Part shown: in pieces, positions 19,001 through 27,086 of the stretch
Position numbering within the stretch: position 1 is the first letter of the stretch
How the letters are laid out: each line of letters starts with the position of its first letter
Assembly (NCBI GenBank): GCA_003156495.1
Contig: PMHC01000018.1
Location: forward strand, 1-35,469
DNA length: 35,469 bases
DNA from: Acidobacteriaceae bacterium
GTDB taxonomy: Bacteria > Acidobacteriota > Terriglobia > Terriglobales > Acidobacteriaceae
Direction of reading: 5' to 3'
Notes under the pieces: model-generated
Told to the model about the DNA's origin: nothing
The model's input: the letters and a program-made list of their open reading frames with translations, nothing else
Databases searched by the model: none
Made by a program: the position numbers and the translations under genes

Positions 19001-19539
19001 CCTCGATCCTTTATCAACTTCCCTTTGGTCGTGGCCAGCGTTTTGGCGGCGCGGTTTCACAGCCTATGGACTGGCTGATTGGTGGTTGGCAGGCCAGCTT
19101 CATTGGTCTGCTGCAATCCGGCACGCCGGTCGATCTCTCTGTTGGTTCGAACAACCCCAGCAATCGTCCTGACCAGGTCGGTAACATCAACTATCCGAAG
19201 AGCGTTCTCGGTTATTGGTTCAATCCGAAAGCCTTCTCTTCTAGCATTCCGACCATCACCGCTTCCGACGGCACTACGGTTTTTACGCGCCTCGGAACCT
19301 TGCGCCGCAACCAGGTTAGCGGTCCTAGTTATCGCGTAGTTAATCTCAGCCTTCAAAAAAATCTCCACCTGACCGACAAGTACACGTTGGAGTTGCACGG
19401 CGACGCATTCAACCTTTTGAATACGGCTGAATTCGCCAACCCGACCTCTAGCATGAGCGACTCAAACTTCGGCAAGATCGAAGCGATCCAGGTTTACAGC
19501 AACCGCCAGATTCAGTTGGCGGCGCGGTTTACCTTCTAG
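16099..19539 (+). CDS. Oar-like TonB-dependent receptor of the glucan locus
   Basis: The 1146-residue protein starts at ATG 16099, eight bases after GGGAGG. It has a signal peptide (residues 1-37, ending PALFAQ). A carboxypeptidase-regulatory-like domain follows (about 40-125, TGAISGTVTDPTGAVIPGAA). The plug has LPLNGRNFSNLALLTPGVTR and NGLRPQANNYLLDGVDNND. Further on are SIGGPIIKNKLFGFGDYQAL and the barrel signature VGFTYDLYGTGKAILRGGYG. The chain ends in Phe (QLAARFTF), as outer-membrane barrels do. It should import an oligosaccharide across the outer membrane using TonB/ExbBD. Its place ahead of GH13 and GH31 genes suggests an alpha-glucan such as starch or maltodextrin; no SusD-like lipoprotein is present, as is usual for Acidobacteriota. 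Confidence 0.93.
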   Translation: MSIIKSSKFERLSRATRNFLAVTLLLLSAAVPALFAQTDTGAISGTVTDPTGAVIPGAAITATSTENGLKLSAASNGAGSFVILAVPRGNYRVVATASGFATAAATVTITVTTTQNIPFLLKPAGASTTVEVSESVPLVDVSDATIGATIQGEQVTELPLNGRNFSNLALLTPGVTRGAYGDMSSGGGSSNNTETVRNNESGNASLAINGLRPQANNYLLDGVDNNDGLIGTILIFPNIDATQEFQVNTNIAPAEYGRAGGAIVLSSIKSGANKYHGSIFEFYRDRSFDSNPNYRFNGAPVTPAGGFLRNQPGFSIGGPIIKNKLFGFGDYQALREKIGVSSQYLTVPTTLMRQGIFTELEDSGQNANSNNGSYKTTYPLCVTGGLAGKTSPGLIYDPTTCTPFAGNTIPLDRRNSAAINYLNAFPTPTRTDRYLDNYYLTTQSEKNNYNTFDLRFDWNATARDVAFVRFSYDNSVNSKTSEFPKLPAGSGTGTNPTHARSYALGYTHIFTPTIVNEARIAYNRDNYGYMPPMYGQYVSKDLGIVNANINQQTTGGALIGGWAGELTYTGDYGLYAVPQNTYEVNDSVSWSRGKHSLKFGGTFIRREVAFFNPQEGKGYFWIDNGTVIYTGYEVSELLAGGLYNYQIGSQSGYFANEGQEDGIFGQDTWHVNRRLTLNLGFRWDLLTRPYEKHDQQSAFNIAAGTVWIANKNGISRAIRDQDYHNFGPRVGFTYDLYGTGKAILRGGYGIFYFQDYGGIDNQLGEQAPFGGSNSYLASNGYCTTLTGQLPTHTGSYNCSGYTSSGAVTTALPARGYTNFDASNPPEGTSMIAVNRGNSNSMVQEWNLQIEQQLGSNNVVNLAYVGTHGSNLSTYYPYNIYQLNTGVKNFATLGDITYNNYNGISNYNGLQLHAEHRTNNGLIATASYAWSHTLDDSPSAFLSQTAALYYDPMAGYGNSSQDQRQVFSSSILYQLPFGRGQRFGGAVSQPMDWLIGGWQASFIGLLQSGTPVDLSVGSNNPSNRPDQVGNINYPKSVLGYWFNPKAFSSSIPTITASDGTTVFTRLGTLRRNQVSGPSYRVVNLSLQKNLHLTDKYTLELHGDAFNLLNTAEFANPTSSMSDSNFGKIEAIQVYSNRQIQLAARFTF

Positions 19540-19649
19540 ACCACTGAAACGCTGGCCGCGGCGATAACCAAGCCGCTGCTGCGCAGCCTGAAATCGGATA
19601 GATGGCGTATGCGCGCACTAGCTCCGTGACCGCTTAAATTTGTGCCATC

Positions 19650-19688
19650 GAGGTACCCCAGCTTTCGATTTTGAGAGCTGGGAACCTC
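19650..19688 (+). other. Imperfect hairpin between receptor and GH13 genes
   Basis: Arms GAGGT..CCCAGCT (from 19650) and AGCTGGG..ACCTC (to 19688) pair over about 12 bp with a small bulge and a loop of about 12 bases. No T-tract follows. It could reduce read-through from the receptor gene or protect the downstream mRNA. Confidence 0.4.
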
Positions 19689-19779
19689 AACACTAAGGGG
19701 CGAAATGATCAGGTCATGGTACTGGCGCGCTTGTGGCCTGCGTCTGCTCATTCATGTTGTCTTGTTGGGAGAGATTCTT

Positions 19780-21690
19780 ATGCGTACTTTGCCTAAATTG
19801 TTTTTGGCTGTCTGTTTTACTGTCAGTATGTTTCCCGCGGCTGCGCAAATCACCTCTCGCGCCACCGCCGTGGTTGCCGGAGAAACTTCCGGAAGCGATC
19901 TGTCCGCCCCTGAAAAACCAATGATTGACAAAATCGATCCGCCTGATTGGTGGGCGCGGTTCCCATCTCCCATGCTGCTTGTGCATGGGCGTGGCCTGCA
20001 CGGCGCGCAATTCACCGTCTCCGGCAAGGGCGTAACGTTGGTGCGCACGCAGAGTTCGGTAAACGGGCATTGGGCTTTTCTTTGGCTTGACACAAAAAAC
20101 GCTCCGGCGCAGAAACTCGCGATCGTCGTTCGCCGTGGAAGCGCTCAAGCGAGCGCTTCGTTTCCATTGGCTTGCCGCAATCCAACTGCGCATGGGTATG
20201 CGGGGGTCAGCCCCGCCGACATCCTTTATCTCATCATGCCCGATCGCTTTGCCGATGGCACGCCTGATCATTCCGGTAACGATCGCACCGCAGCGCGCGG
20301 ATGGCACGGCGGCGACCTAGCCGGCATCGAGCAGCATCTGGATTATCTGAGCAAGCTGGGCGTCACGACGGTCTGGACTACGCCGGTCGTTTCCAACGGC
20401 GCTATGCCGGAGTCCTACCACGGTTATGCGGCCGTTGATCTTTACGCGATCGATTCGCACTTGGGCACGCTTGCCGCTTACCGCCATCTTTCCGATGCGC
20501 TCCATGCGCGCGGCATGAAGCTAGTGATTGATTTTGTACCCAACCATGTTGGCGCGGCGCATCCATGGCTTGACGATCCTCCTGCGTCCGATTGGTTTCA
20601 CGGTACGCGCGCCTCTCATCTATCTGTCGGTTCCGATTTCTATCAACTTGTCGATCCTCATGCGGCGCTACGAGATTCGCTCCACATTACCACCGGTTGG
20701 TTCACGGAGAGCATGCCCGATTTGAACCAGGAGAATCCTCTCGTTGAGCAATATCTGATTCAGAATGCGCTTTGGTGGGTTGAAACAGCCCATCTCGACG
20801 GAATTCGGCTTGATACTTTTCCCTATGTCGGTCGCAAATTCTGGCATGATTTTAATGCCGCTTTGCATAACGAGTATCCACACCTGACCACGGTCGGCGA
20901 AATCTTTCATTCCGATCCCCTGATCACGTCATATTTTGCTGGAGGTGCAACGCATGAAGGCATCGATACAGAACTCGACACGCCCTTTGACTTTCCCGTC
21001 TACTCGACCTTGCGCGGTGTACTTATCGGTGGCAAACCGATGACGGAGTTAAGCAACATATTGCGCCAAGATGCGCTATACCCGCATCCGGAGCGTCTGG
21101 TCACCTTCATCGGCAACCATGACACGACGCGTTTTTTGACGGAAGCGCATGGCTCAATGGCGAAGCTCAAACTCGCGCTCGGTCTCGCGATTACGCTACG
21201 TGGAACGCCGCTTATCTATTCCGGCGATGAAATCGGTATGACGGGTGGAGACGATCCGGACAATCGGCGGGATTTTCCCGGAGGATTTCCTGGCGACAAG
21301 CAGAATGCTTTTGTGTCGGAAGAACGCACGAGCGCCCAAGCAGAGGCGTTTGCTTGGACCTCCGGATTGCTGACGTTACGCAAAACTCATTCCGAATTGC
21401 GTGGCGGTATCGAGCAGAATTTGCTTGCTACAGACGCGTTGTTCGTCTATGCGCGCGCATACGATTCGTCAGGATGCAAACCGGATCGCTCGCAAGAACG
21501 TATCCTGGTGATTGTGAATCAAGCCGGAGTCGCCAAGACGGCGGAAATTGCTTCCGGCCATACCGTATTGGCTGGTTGCACTGAGTTTCAAACGCTTGTT
21601 CCCACGCCAAGCGTTGCTATTGAAATCAGCGGCGGTGGGTTGAAAATTACGGCGCCGGCGGAAAGTCTGACAGTGTTGAGCGTGCGATAA
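19780..21690 (+). CDS. Periplasmic GH13 cyclomaltodextrinase/neopullulanase-like enzyme
   Basis: The 636-residue protein begins at ATG 19780 after GGGAGAG, with a signal peptide (1-23, ending PAAAQ). An N-terminal beta domain (about 45-140, IDPPDWWARFPSPMLLVHGR) resembles the cyclomaltodextrinase N-terminal domain. The GH13 barrel shows the four conserved regions: DFVPNHV; GIRLDTFPYV with the nucleophile Asp345; VGEIF with the acid/base Glu374; and FIGNHDTTR with Asp448. A C-terminal beta domain ends the chain. Enzymes of this set hydrolyse alpha-1,4 bonds of cyclodextrins, pullulan or starch pieces, like SusA of Bacteroides. It follows the TonB receptor and precedes a GH31 gene by 69 bp, supporting degradation of imported maltooligosaccharides in the periplasm. 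The exact substrate is inferred. Confidence 0.92.
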   Translation: MRTLPKLFLAVCFTVSMFPAAAQITSRATAVVAGETSGSDLSAPEKPMIDKIDPPDWWARFPSPMLLVHGRGLHGAQFTVSGKGVTLVRTQSSVNGHWAFLWLDTKNAPAQKLAIVVRRGSAQASASFPLACRNPTAHGYAGVSPADILYLIMPDRFADGTPDHSGNDRTAARGWHGGDLAGIEQHLDYLSKLGVTTVWTTPVVSNGAMPESYHGYAAVDLYAIDSHLGTLAAYRHLSDALHARGMKLVIDFVPNHVGAAHPWLDDPPASDWFHGTRASHLSVGSDFYQLVDPHAALRDSLHITTGWFTESMPDLNQENPLVEQYLIQNALWWVETAHLDGIRLDTFPYVGRKFWHDFNAALHNEYPHLTTVGEIFHSDPLITSYFAGGATHEGIDTELDTPFDFPVYSTLRGVLIGGKPMTELSNILRQDALYPHPERLVTFIGNHDTTRFLTEAHGSMAKLKLALGLAITLRGTPLIYSGDEIGMTGGDDPDNRRDFPGGFPGDKQNAFVSEERTSAQAEAFAWTSGLLTLRKTHSELRGGIEQNLLATDALFVYARAYDSSGCKPDRSQERILVIVNQAGVAKTAEIASGHTVLAGCTEFQTLVPTPSVAIEISGGGLKITAPAESLTVLSVR

Positions 21691-21713
21691 GTACGCCAGA
21701 AGAAAAGGCCACG

Positions 21714-21741
21714 GCAACCGCGCGATGATTATTCCGGTTGC
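21714..21741 (+). other. Short hairpin between GH13 and GH31 genes
   Basis: A 7-bp stem (GCAACCG at 21714-21720 with CGGTTGC at 21735-21741) lies in the 69-bp gap, ending just before the GGAGG of the next gene. It is too short for a firm terminator call and may only modulate expression of the GH31 gene. Confidence 0.35.
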
Positions 21742-21759
21742 GGCTGCAGGAGGTGTGGA

Positions 21760-24303
21760 GTGTTAAAGGCATGGCGCTTGTCGCTTGTCATACTTGCAAT
21801 TTTATTTTTTAGCGTTGTTGCAACGGCGACCGAGGTTCATCTCCAGCCGGATTTCGTCCGTCTGGATCGTGTAACCGCTGTTCAGCCGCTGGCAAATGGC
21901 ATTACAATTCGCGCGGGCGCCGCAGTGCTGCATATCACCGCGCTGCGCGACGATCTGCTGCGCGTGCGTGTCGCTCCCGACGGTCGGTTTCCGGAGGATG
22001 CCTCCTGGACCGTATTGACGGCGTCGCGAGTTGACGCGGTCAATGTGATTGCGGAAAATACTAACGCGGATGTTGGCTTCAAAACCGCTAAGCTGCGCGT
22101 GACGATTCATCGCGATCCTATGTCGTTGCGGGTTACTGATCTAGAAGGTCGCGTGATCGTCGAAAATTTTTCGCCGCGGCCGATCGAGTACCATGAGCAC
22201 GCGTTCCGCGTTTACCTGCGCTCGCCCGAGGACGAACATTACTTCGGACTAGGTGACAAGCCTGGTCCTCTTGATCGTCGCAATGCATCCTTTGCGAATT
22301 GGAATACGGATTCTTTCGGTTGGCAGGAATCGACCGATCCGATTTACAAATCCATTCCGTTTCTGATTACTTATCGCGGAGGAATTTCGACCGGCATTTT
22401 TCTCGACAATACCTGGCGTACGAGTTTCGACTTCAATAAGGAATATCGCGATGCTTATTCCTTTGGCGCCGAGGATGGGCCGCTTGATTTCTATCTTCTG
22501 TACGGTCCAGACGCTAAGGCCGTGCTTGCGTCGTGGGCGTGGCTAACCGGACACACGCCGCTGCCTCCCTTGTGGGCGCTGGGGTTTCAGCAATCGCGTT
22601 ATAGCTACTATCCGGAGTCGGAGGTTAGGCGCATCGCCGATCGCTTGCGCAGCGAGCACATTCCGACCGACGTGATCTGGCTCGACATCGATTATCAGTT
22701 AAAAAACCGTCCTTTCACGGTCGATCCGGAACGCTTTCCGCACTTCGATCAGATGATTCAGGATTTGAAGGCACAGCATCTGAAGACGGTGCTCATTACC
22801 GATCTGCACATCGCCGATCTTCCCGGAGCGAACTACAAACCCTATGACGAAGGCCAGACGAAGGACTACTTCGTGAAAAATCCCGATGGCTCGACCTTTG
22901 TTGGTACGGTCTGGCCCGGCAAAGCGGTTTTCCCGGACTTTACGCGGCAGGCCGCACGCGATTGGTGGGGAACGCTCTACGCTGATTTTGTTCACAAAGG
23001 CGTCGCCGGTTTTTGGAATGACATGAACGAACCTTCGGTCTTCGACGTTCCCTCAAAAACCATGCCGGACGATGTGCAGCATCACATCGAGGAACCAGGC
23101 TTTGCTTCGCGCATAGCTTCGCATCTTGAAGTACATAACATCTTCGGTATGGAAAACAGTCGCGGCACTTACGAGGGGCTGCTTAATCTCGCGCCGAATC
23201 TGCGGCCCTTTGTAATGACACGCGCCAGCTTTGCCGGCGGGCAGCGCTATGCCGTCACCTGGACTGGAGACAATGCCAGTACGTGGAATCATTTGCGTCA
23301 AAGCATTCCACAACTGCTCAATCTGGGGTTGAGCGGTTTTGCATTAAGCGGAGCCGATGTTGGCGGATTTGCCGGCTCGCCGCAGCCGGATTTACTTACA
23401 CGCTGGCTCGAGGTCGGCGCATTTGAGCCGATCGATCGCGATCACTCCGCTTCTGGCACGCATCCGCAAGAGCCGTGGGAAAACGGGACTCCCGAAGATG
23501 TGAATCTACGCCGCCGTTATATTGAAGAGCGCTATCGACTGCTGCCCTATCTCTACACGACGACAGAAGAAATGAGCCGTACCGGAGTACCGATGATGCG
23601 ACCGTTATTTCTGGAATTTCCCTGGCCGGACGCTAATGGCAGTCCGCTCGATTTCGGCGCGGGCAATGCGTTTCTGCTCGGTGCTGACCTGCTGATTGCG
23701 GAAGCTCCGTTTCCCGACGAGTTGGACGACTACATGATCGCCTTGCCGCCCGTCGGCTGGTATGACTATTGGACCGGCGCGCGAATCGAACCGGCAAAGG
23801 GTGGCGCTGACGGCAAGCATCCAACAGAAGTTCGCCTTCACCGCGAGCTTGATACGCTGCCGATTTTTGTGCGCGCGGGCGCGATCATTCCCGAGCAACC
23901 GCTCGTCCAAAGCACTGACGAAAGGCCCAACGGTCCGCTGATCTTGCGCGTGTATCCGCCCACAAACTCTGGTGAGAAGTGTAGCGGCAGCCTCTATCTC
24001 GACGATGGCGTGAGCTTCGCTTACAAGCAGGGCGTATTTTTTCGCGCTGCATTTACCTGCCAACTGATGCCTGATGGAATTTCAGTTCGTGTTGCGCCGG
24101 CATCCGGGAGCTTCGCTCCATGGTGGAAGCAAGTGTCTGTAGAAATTTACGGCGCAACAAAGGCTGCAAGCCATGCAACTGTTACCCACCTGGATGGTAA
24201 AGGCGGTGCTTTGCTGCCAACTGCTTTCGATGTCAAGCAGCATCGTATTACGGCATCCATGCAAGATGAGGGCAAAGGATTTGAGATGAAGCTAATGTAT
24301 TAG
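21760..24303 (+). CDS. GH31 alpha-glucosidase, exported
   Basis: The 847-residue protein starts at GTG 21760, six bases after a perfect GGAGG (21749-21753). A signal peptide covers about residues 1-24. The order is an N-terminal mutarotase-like beta domain, the GH31 barrel, then proximal and distal beta domains resembling DUF5110. Key sites are visible: HTPLPPLWALGFQQSRYSYY at the barrel start; GFWNDMNEPSVF with the nucleophile Asp421; and TWTGDNAST with the acid/base Asp504. GH31 alpha-glucosidases release glucose from the non-reducing ends of maltooligosaccharides. With the GH13 enzyme upstream it would complete periplasmic breakdown to glucose. A different alpha-glycosidic specificity (for example alpha-xylosidase) cannot be excluded from sequence by eye. 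Confidence 0.93.
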   Translation: MLKAWRLSLVILAILFFSVVATATEVHLQPDFVRLDRVTAVQPLANGITIRAGAAVLHITALRDDLLRVRVAPDGRFPEDASWTVLTASRVDAVNVIAENTNADVGFKTAKLRVTIHRDPMSLRVTDLEGRVIVENFSPRPIEYHEHAFRVYLRSPEDEHYFGLGDKPGPLDRRNASFANWNTDSFGWQESTDPIYKSIPFLITYRGGISTGIFLDNTWRTSFDFNKEYRDAYSFGAEDGPLDFYLLYGPDAKAVLASWAWLTGHTPLPPLWALGFQQSRYSYYPESEVRRIADRLRSEHIPTDVIWLDIDYQLKNRPFTVDPERFPHFDQMIQDLKAQHLKTVLITDLHIADLPGANYKPYDEGQTKDYFVKNPDGSTFVGTVWPGKAVFPDFTRQAARDWWGTLYADFVHKGVAGFWNDMNEPSVFDVPSKTMPDDVQHHIEEPGFASRIASHLEVHNIFGMENSRGTYEGLLNLAPNLRPFVMTRASFAGGQRYAVTWTGDNASTWNHLRQSIPQLLNLGLSGFALSGADVGGFAGSPQPDLLTRWLEVGAFEPIDRDHSASGTHPQEPWENGTPEDVNLRRRYIEERYRLLPYLYTTTEEMSRTGVPMMRPLFLEFPWPDANGSPLDFGAGNAFLLGADLLIAEAPFPDELDDYMIALPPVGWYDYWTGARIEPAKGGADGKHPTEVRLHRELDTLPIFVRAGAIIPEQPLVQSTDERPNGPLILRVYPPTNSGEKCSGSLYLDDGVSFAYKQGVFFRAAFTCQLMPDGISVRVAPASGSFAPWWKQVSVEIYGATKAASHATVTHLDGKGGALLPTAFDVKQHRITASMQDEGKGFEMKLMY

Positions 24304-24564
24304 TTACAACTGTAGTACTAATGCCGCCGGCTCCAATCGTTGTACCCATAAAGTGTCTGGCAGAATATTTTTTGTGCTACGCGTAATCGCCTGTGTTTAT
24401 GATCTTCGGAGTAACTGCGGAGAGGAGTCCAACTTTTCGATGTTATGCCTGTTGGGTTCTGGCTATGCCGGGTTACGAACGGGAAGTTGCCATGGCGACG
24501 GGATCTCGTGGCCTTCCGCCAGGCCGGGGTCTGAGGCGTCTCCTGGAGCCTGCGGCGTTTTCCT

Positions 24565-24746
24565 GGCGTGGTGCAGGTAGATATTGGCCAGAAGCGGGCT
24601 AATTGGCTGGCCCTGGCCGGTTCCTGTCTTGCTCACAATCAGCTTGCCGCCGTCGAGGCACCCACACTGATCCACTTGCCGATCAGCCGGAGCATGCTGC
24701 CGTCCGTTACACGTCTACCCATCATCTCGACGAGGTTTTCCCAAAC
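24565..24746 (-). pseudogene. Group II intron reverse transcriptase/maturase fragment
   Basis: Read leftward, one frame gives VWENLVEMMGRRVTDGSMLR followed by LIGKWISVG, then the reading shifts by one base near 24674 into LDGGKLIVSKTGTGQGQPIS and PLLANIYLHH. The order F/W-x-HRI-DGxxLRLIxKWL, then GTPQG-SPLLANIYLH, is that of reverse-transcriptase motifs 3-4 in group II intron proteins. Here the usual GTPQGG is GTGQGQP. Only about 60 residues remain of a protein normally over 400, the frame is broken, and the YADD catalytic motif is absent. Confidence 0.65.
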
Positions 24747-24762
24747 AATCGAGTGGTGGGTA

Positions 24763-24801
24763 GGGACAGGTCTCGCGATTGAGGTCGCTTGTGCCTGTCC
24801 C
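24763..24801. repeat. Inverted repeat, REP-like
   Basis: GGGACAGG (24763-24770) and CCTGTCCC (24794-24801) form an 8-bp perfect stem around a 23-base interior that can pair partly. Its placement in gene-poor DNA beside a broken reverse transcriptase suggests a small repeated palindrome. Genome-wide copy number is unknown. Confidence 0.4.
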
Positions 24802-24948
24802 CCCCTTGTAGAACCCGCCGAGCGGATTTCCCGCAACGGGCTCCACAGGTTGCACTCATGAAGTGCGAGTCATACCGTCGCATGAAGAGCCGACGCCGCA
24901 TAAGGTAGTTCGAACCATGGTTATGAGGAGCCTTGCAAGTGGCTCTTT

Positions 24949-26703
24949 CTATCGCGCCTGATTCACCGGCGCATCGAGAAAGCGCCAGCTCTGCTTATAT
25001 TCCGGCGTGAGCGGTTGGTTTTCCATAAGCGCGCGCAGCAACTCGACCGGCATTTCGCTTTCTTGAAGAACCCGGTCGTTAAACTGCTTGTCGGTCATCT
25101 TGCCGCTGTCGACCATCTCTTCGCGCAGAGCGCGGAACTGCATGCCGCCGAGCAGATAGGCGCACTGGTAGAGCGGATTGTAGCTTCCGTTGAAGGAGCG
25201 GCGCACCTCGGCGGCGGCGTTGTCGCGCTCGTGGCCAACTTCGTTTACCAGATAATCGGTGGCCTGCTCGGGGGTCATCTTGCCCAGGTGGAAGCTGAGC
25301 GAGAAGACGATACGCGCGCAACGGTGCATGCGCCAGAATAGCGCGCCGATACGTTCCTCGGGCGTGGTGTTGAAACCGCGATCCCACAAGGTTAGCTCCC
25401 AGTAGAGCGCGTTACCCTCAACCCAGAAGGGCGTGTCGAACAACTGGCGATAGGGGCGGTTGCGGGCGATCGAGTACATCTGCAGCCAGTGGCCGGGGAT
25501 GAGCTCATGGAAGACGGTCGCATGTGCGAAGCCGTAGTTGTTGCCGCGCATGCTCATCAGCCGCTGGGCATAGGTCATCGAGTCGGTCGGATAGCTGATG
25601 TTGATGGTGTCGCCACCGGTGAAAAACGGGTTGACCAACTGCTGCTCGGAGGTCATCATGTCGGTCCGCCAGCCTTCACTGGCCAGGGCCGGCACCGTGA
25701 CCAGATTGTTTTTGACGACGTACTCCTCGCCCTGCTTGGCCAGCTTGTAGATCATCTGCGGCTGCTCGCCGGGGGCGACGTAGTGGTCCTTCACTTTTTC
25801 AAGCGCCTTGTGCCAGTCATCACCGTAACCCATTTCGCGGCTGGCTCGGATCATCTCGCGCTGGCACCAGGCCATTTGCTGGCGGGCCATCGCAATCAGT
25901 TCTTCCGGGGTGTAGGGAATCATTTCGTCGGAGAGTTGATCGAGCAGAGCCTGGCGGCCAATGGGGGTGCCAATGATGGTGGTCTTATCGCCGGCGGGGA
26001 CGCCAGCGACTTTTTCGCGCAGGAAGAGGACGTAGCTTTTGGCGACCTCATCGAAGTGCCTATAAGGAGTGGCGACCCACCAGGTGAACTCGGGATCGTA
26101 ACCGTTATAGAAGTCGAACCAGCGATGGAGCTGTTCGCGGAGCTGATCGAGATCGTCGGCGGCGCGCCAAGCGTCGATGCGGCTGGGGCGGCTGACGGAG
26201 GAGTCGAGTGTCTTTTCGATCGCGGCGCGTCGAGCGTCGAGCGCGGTTGCCATGGCGGCGAGACGGGCGGCGGTTTTTTCACCATCTGGGCGCAAAACGG
26301 CGCGGCGGTCGTCTTCGAGGGCAAAAACATCGGCGGCGATGGGCAGGAAGGTAGAGACCTGTTTCCACTGCGTGGCGGCTAAGGTTTGCGCGTGGCTGTC
26401 GCGGGCGAGAAAGTTTTTAAGCAGCAGGTAATCGACTTTGCCTTCCTGGTTGAGGGCGGCGAAATCGACGGCGTCGAGATCGTGCTTGGCGTCGGCGTCG
26501 AGGCGTGCAAAGCGGGACTGGGTGGTCGGGGAAAGCGGGTCAGTATAAACGTTGAAGAGGAGATTGCGGTCGGTATTGTAGCGCTCGATGAGCGTTTGCA
26601 CGGAATGGGCCGGGGCGGGCGTGATGGGGGCTGCCGAGGCAAGGACCGGAGAGAAGACCGGAGCGCAAAGTACACAAAGGACAAGACTACGAAGATGAGG
26701 CAC
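24949..26703 (-). CDS. Exported DUF885-family putative zinc metallopeptidase
   Basis: The 584-residue protein starts at GTG 26703, six bases after a perfect AGGAGG, and then has a signal peptide (about 1-25, ending VLASAAP). The frame is open 25 codons further upstream, but nothing supports a start there. The protein is helical with the DUF885 hallmark HELIPGH (His399, Glu400, His405) and a downstream FWVEGNALYWELTLWDRG that could give a third metal ligand. A family trait is DPLSPTTQSRFARLDAD near the N-terminus. DUF885 proteins are thought to be peptidases from this HExxxGH-like motif; activity is inferred. It is divergent from the dehydrogenase genes, with 140 bp between the starts, so it may act on peptides that feed amino-acid catabolism. 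Confidence 0.88.
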   Translation of the reverse strand: MPHLRSLVLCVLCAPVFSPVLASAAPITPAPAHSVQTLIERYNTDRNLLFNVYTDPLSPTTQSRFARLDADAKHDLDAVDFAALNQEGKVDYLLLKNFLARDSHAQTLAATQWKQVSTFLPIAADVFALEDDRRAVLRPDGEKTAARLAAMATALDARRAAIEKTLDSSVSRPSRIDAWRAADDLDQLREQLHRWFDFYNGYDPEFTWWVATPYRHFDEVAKSYVLFLREKVAGVPAGDKTTIIGTPIGRQALLDQLSDEMIPYTPEELIAMARQQMAWCQREMIRASREMGYGDDWHKALEKVKDHYVAPGEQPQMIYKLAKQGEEYVVKNNLVTVPALASEGWRTDMMTSEQQLVNPFFTGGDTINISYPTDSMTYAQRLMSMRGNNYGFAHATVFHELIPGHWLQMYSIARNRPYRQLFDTPFWVEGNALYWELTLWDRGFNTTPEERIGALFWRMHRCARIVFSLSFHLGKMTPEQATDYLVNEVGHERDNAAAEVRRSFNGSYNPLYQCAYLLGGMQFRALREEMVDSGKMTDKQFNDRVLQESEMPVELLRALMENQPLTPEYKQSWRFLDAPVNQAR

Positions 26704-26843
26704 CGCGAACCTCCTAGAAAGCTGCGCGTAAGCATGAAATAAGATTGCTGGGCCTATGATATACAAAAATGAATGCAATATGGAACTACGAGTGTGCTTG
26801 ATTCACGCGCAGAAGAAAGCCGGATACAGGAGATGAAGTAGAG

Positions 26844-27086
26844 ATGGCGGAAGAGATCAGCTTAACCATCGACGGAGAGACGGTACGCGTGGCGCGGGGT
26901 ACGAGTGTGGCGGCGGCGATTTTGAAAACGGGCAAGCTGTCGCGTACCTCGGTGAGCGGCGAGCCGAGAGGGCCGTTTTGCGGTATGGGCATCTGCATGG
27001 AGTGTCGGGCGACGATTGACGGCGTGGCGCAGCAGACAACCTGCCGGCGGCAGTGCGAGCCGGGCATGGAGGTCGTGACGGGATGA
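26844..27086 (+). CDS. Small [2Fe-2S] subunit, HcnA-like (amine/hydroxyproline dehydrogenase)
   Basis: The 80-residue ferredoxin-like protein has the Cys pattern C46-x4-C51-x2-C54-x12-C67 within GPFCGMGICMEC and TTCRRQC, typical of plant-type [2Fe-2S] domains. Short stand-alone versions of this domain are the gamma/HcnA subunits of hydrogen cyanide synthase and of D-hydroxyproline or related amino-acid dehydrogenases, where they pass electrons between flavins. The ATG at 26844 has GGAG about 10 bases upstream. The stop overlaps the start of the next gene in an ATGA arrangement, showing an operon. Context with a DapA-family lyase and a semialdehyde dehydrogenase favours hydroxyproline catabolism over cyanide production. 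Confidence 0.88.
   Translation: MAEEISLTIDGETVRVARGTSVAAAILKTGKLSRTSVSGEPRGPFCGMGICMECRATIDGVAQQTTCRRQCEPGMEVVTG

Larger units (their letters stand above)
24304..24948. other. Gene-poor region with mobile-element debris
   Basis: This 645-bp stretch between the GH31 gene and the convergent DUF885 gene has no intact reading frame with a ribosome binding site. It holds a degenerate reverse-transcriptase fragment (24565-24746) and a hairpin (24763-24801). I could not identify a group II intron domain V or exon boundaries, so the rest remains unexplained. Confidence 0.6.

Noticed and set aside
24840..24948. Group II intron domain V near GAGCCGACGCCGC
   Set aside because: Only the first few bases match the domain V consensus and the paired arm with GAAA loop is missing.
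25489..26382. 297-codon plus-strand open frame opposite the DUF885 gene
   Set aside because: Antisense to a protein with a clear family motif; composition is that of a complement frame.
26755..26767. TATGATATACAAA as a possible GntR operator between the DUF885 and ferredoxin genes
   Set aside because: The dyad symmetry is poor and no GntR gene is in the window.
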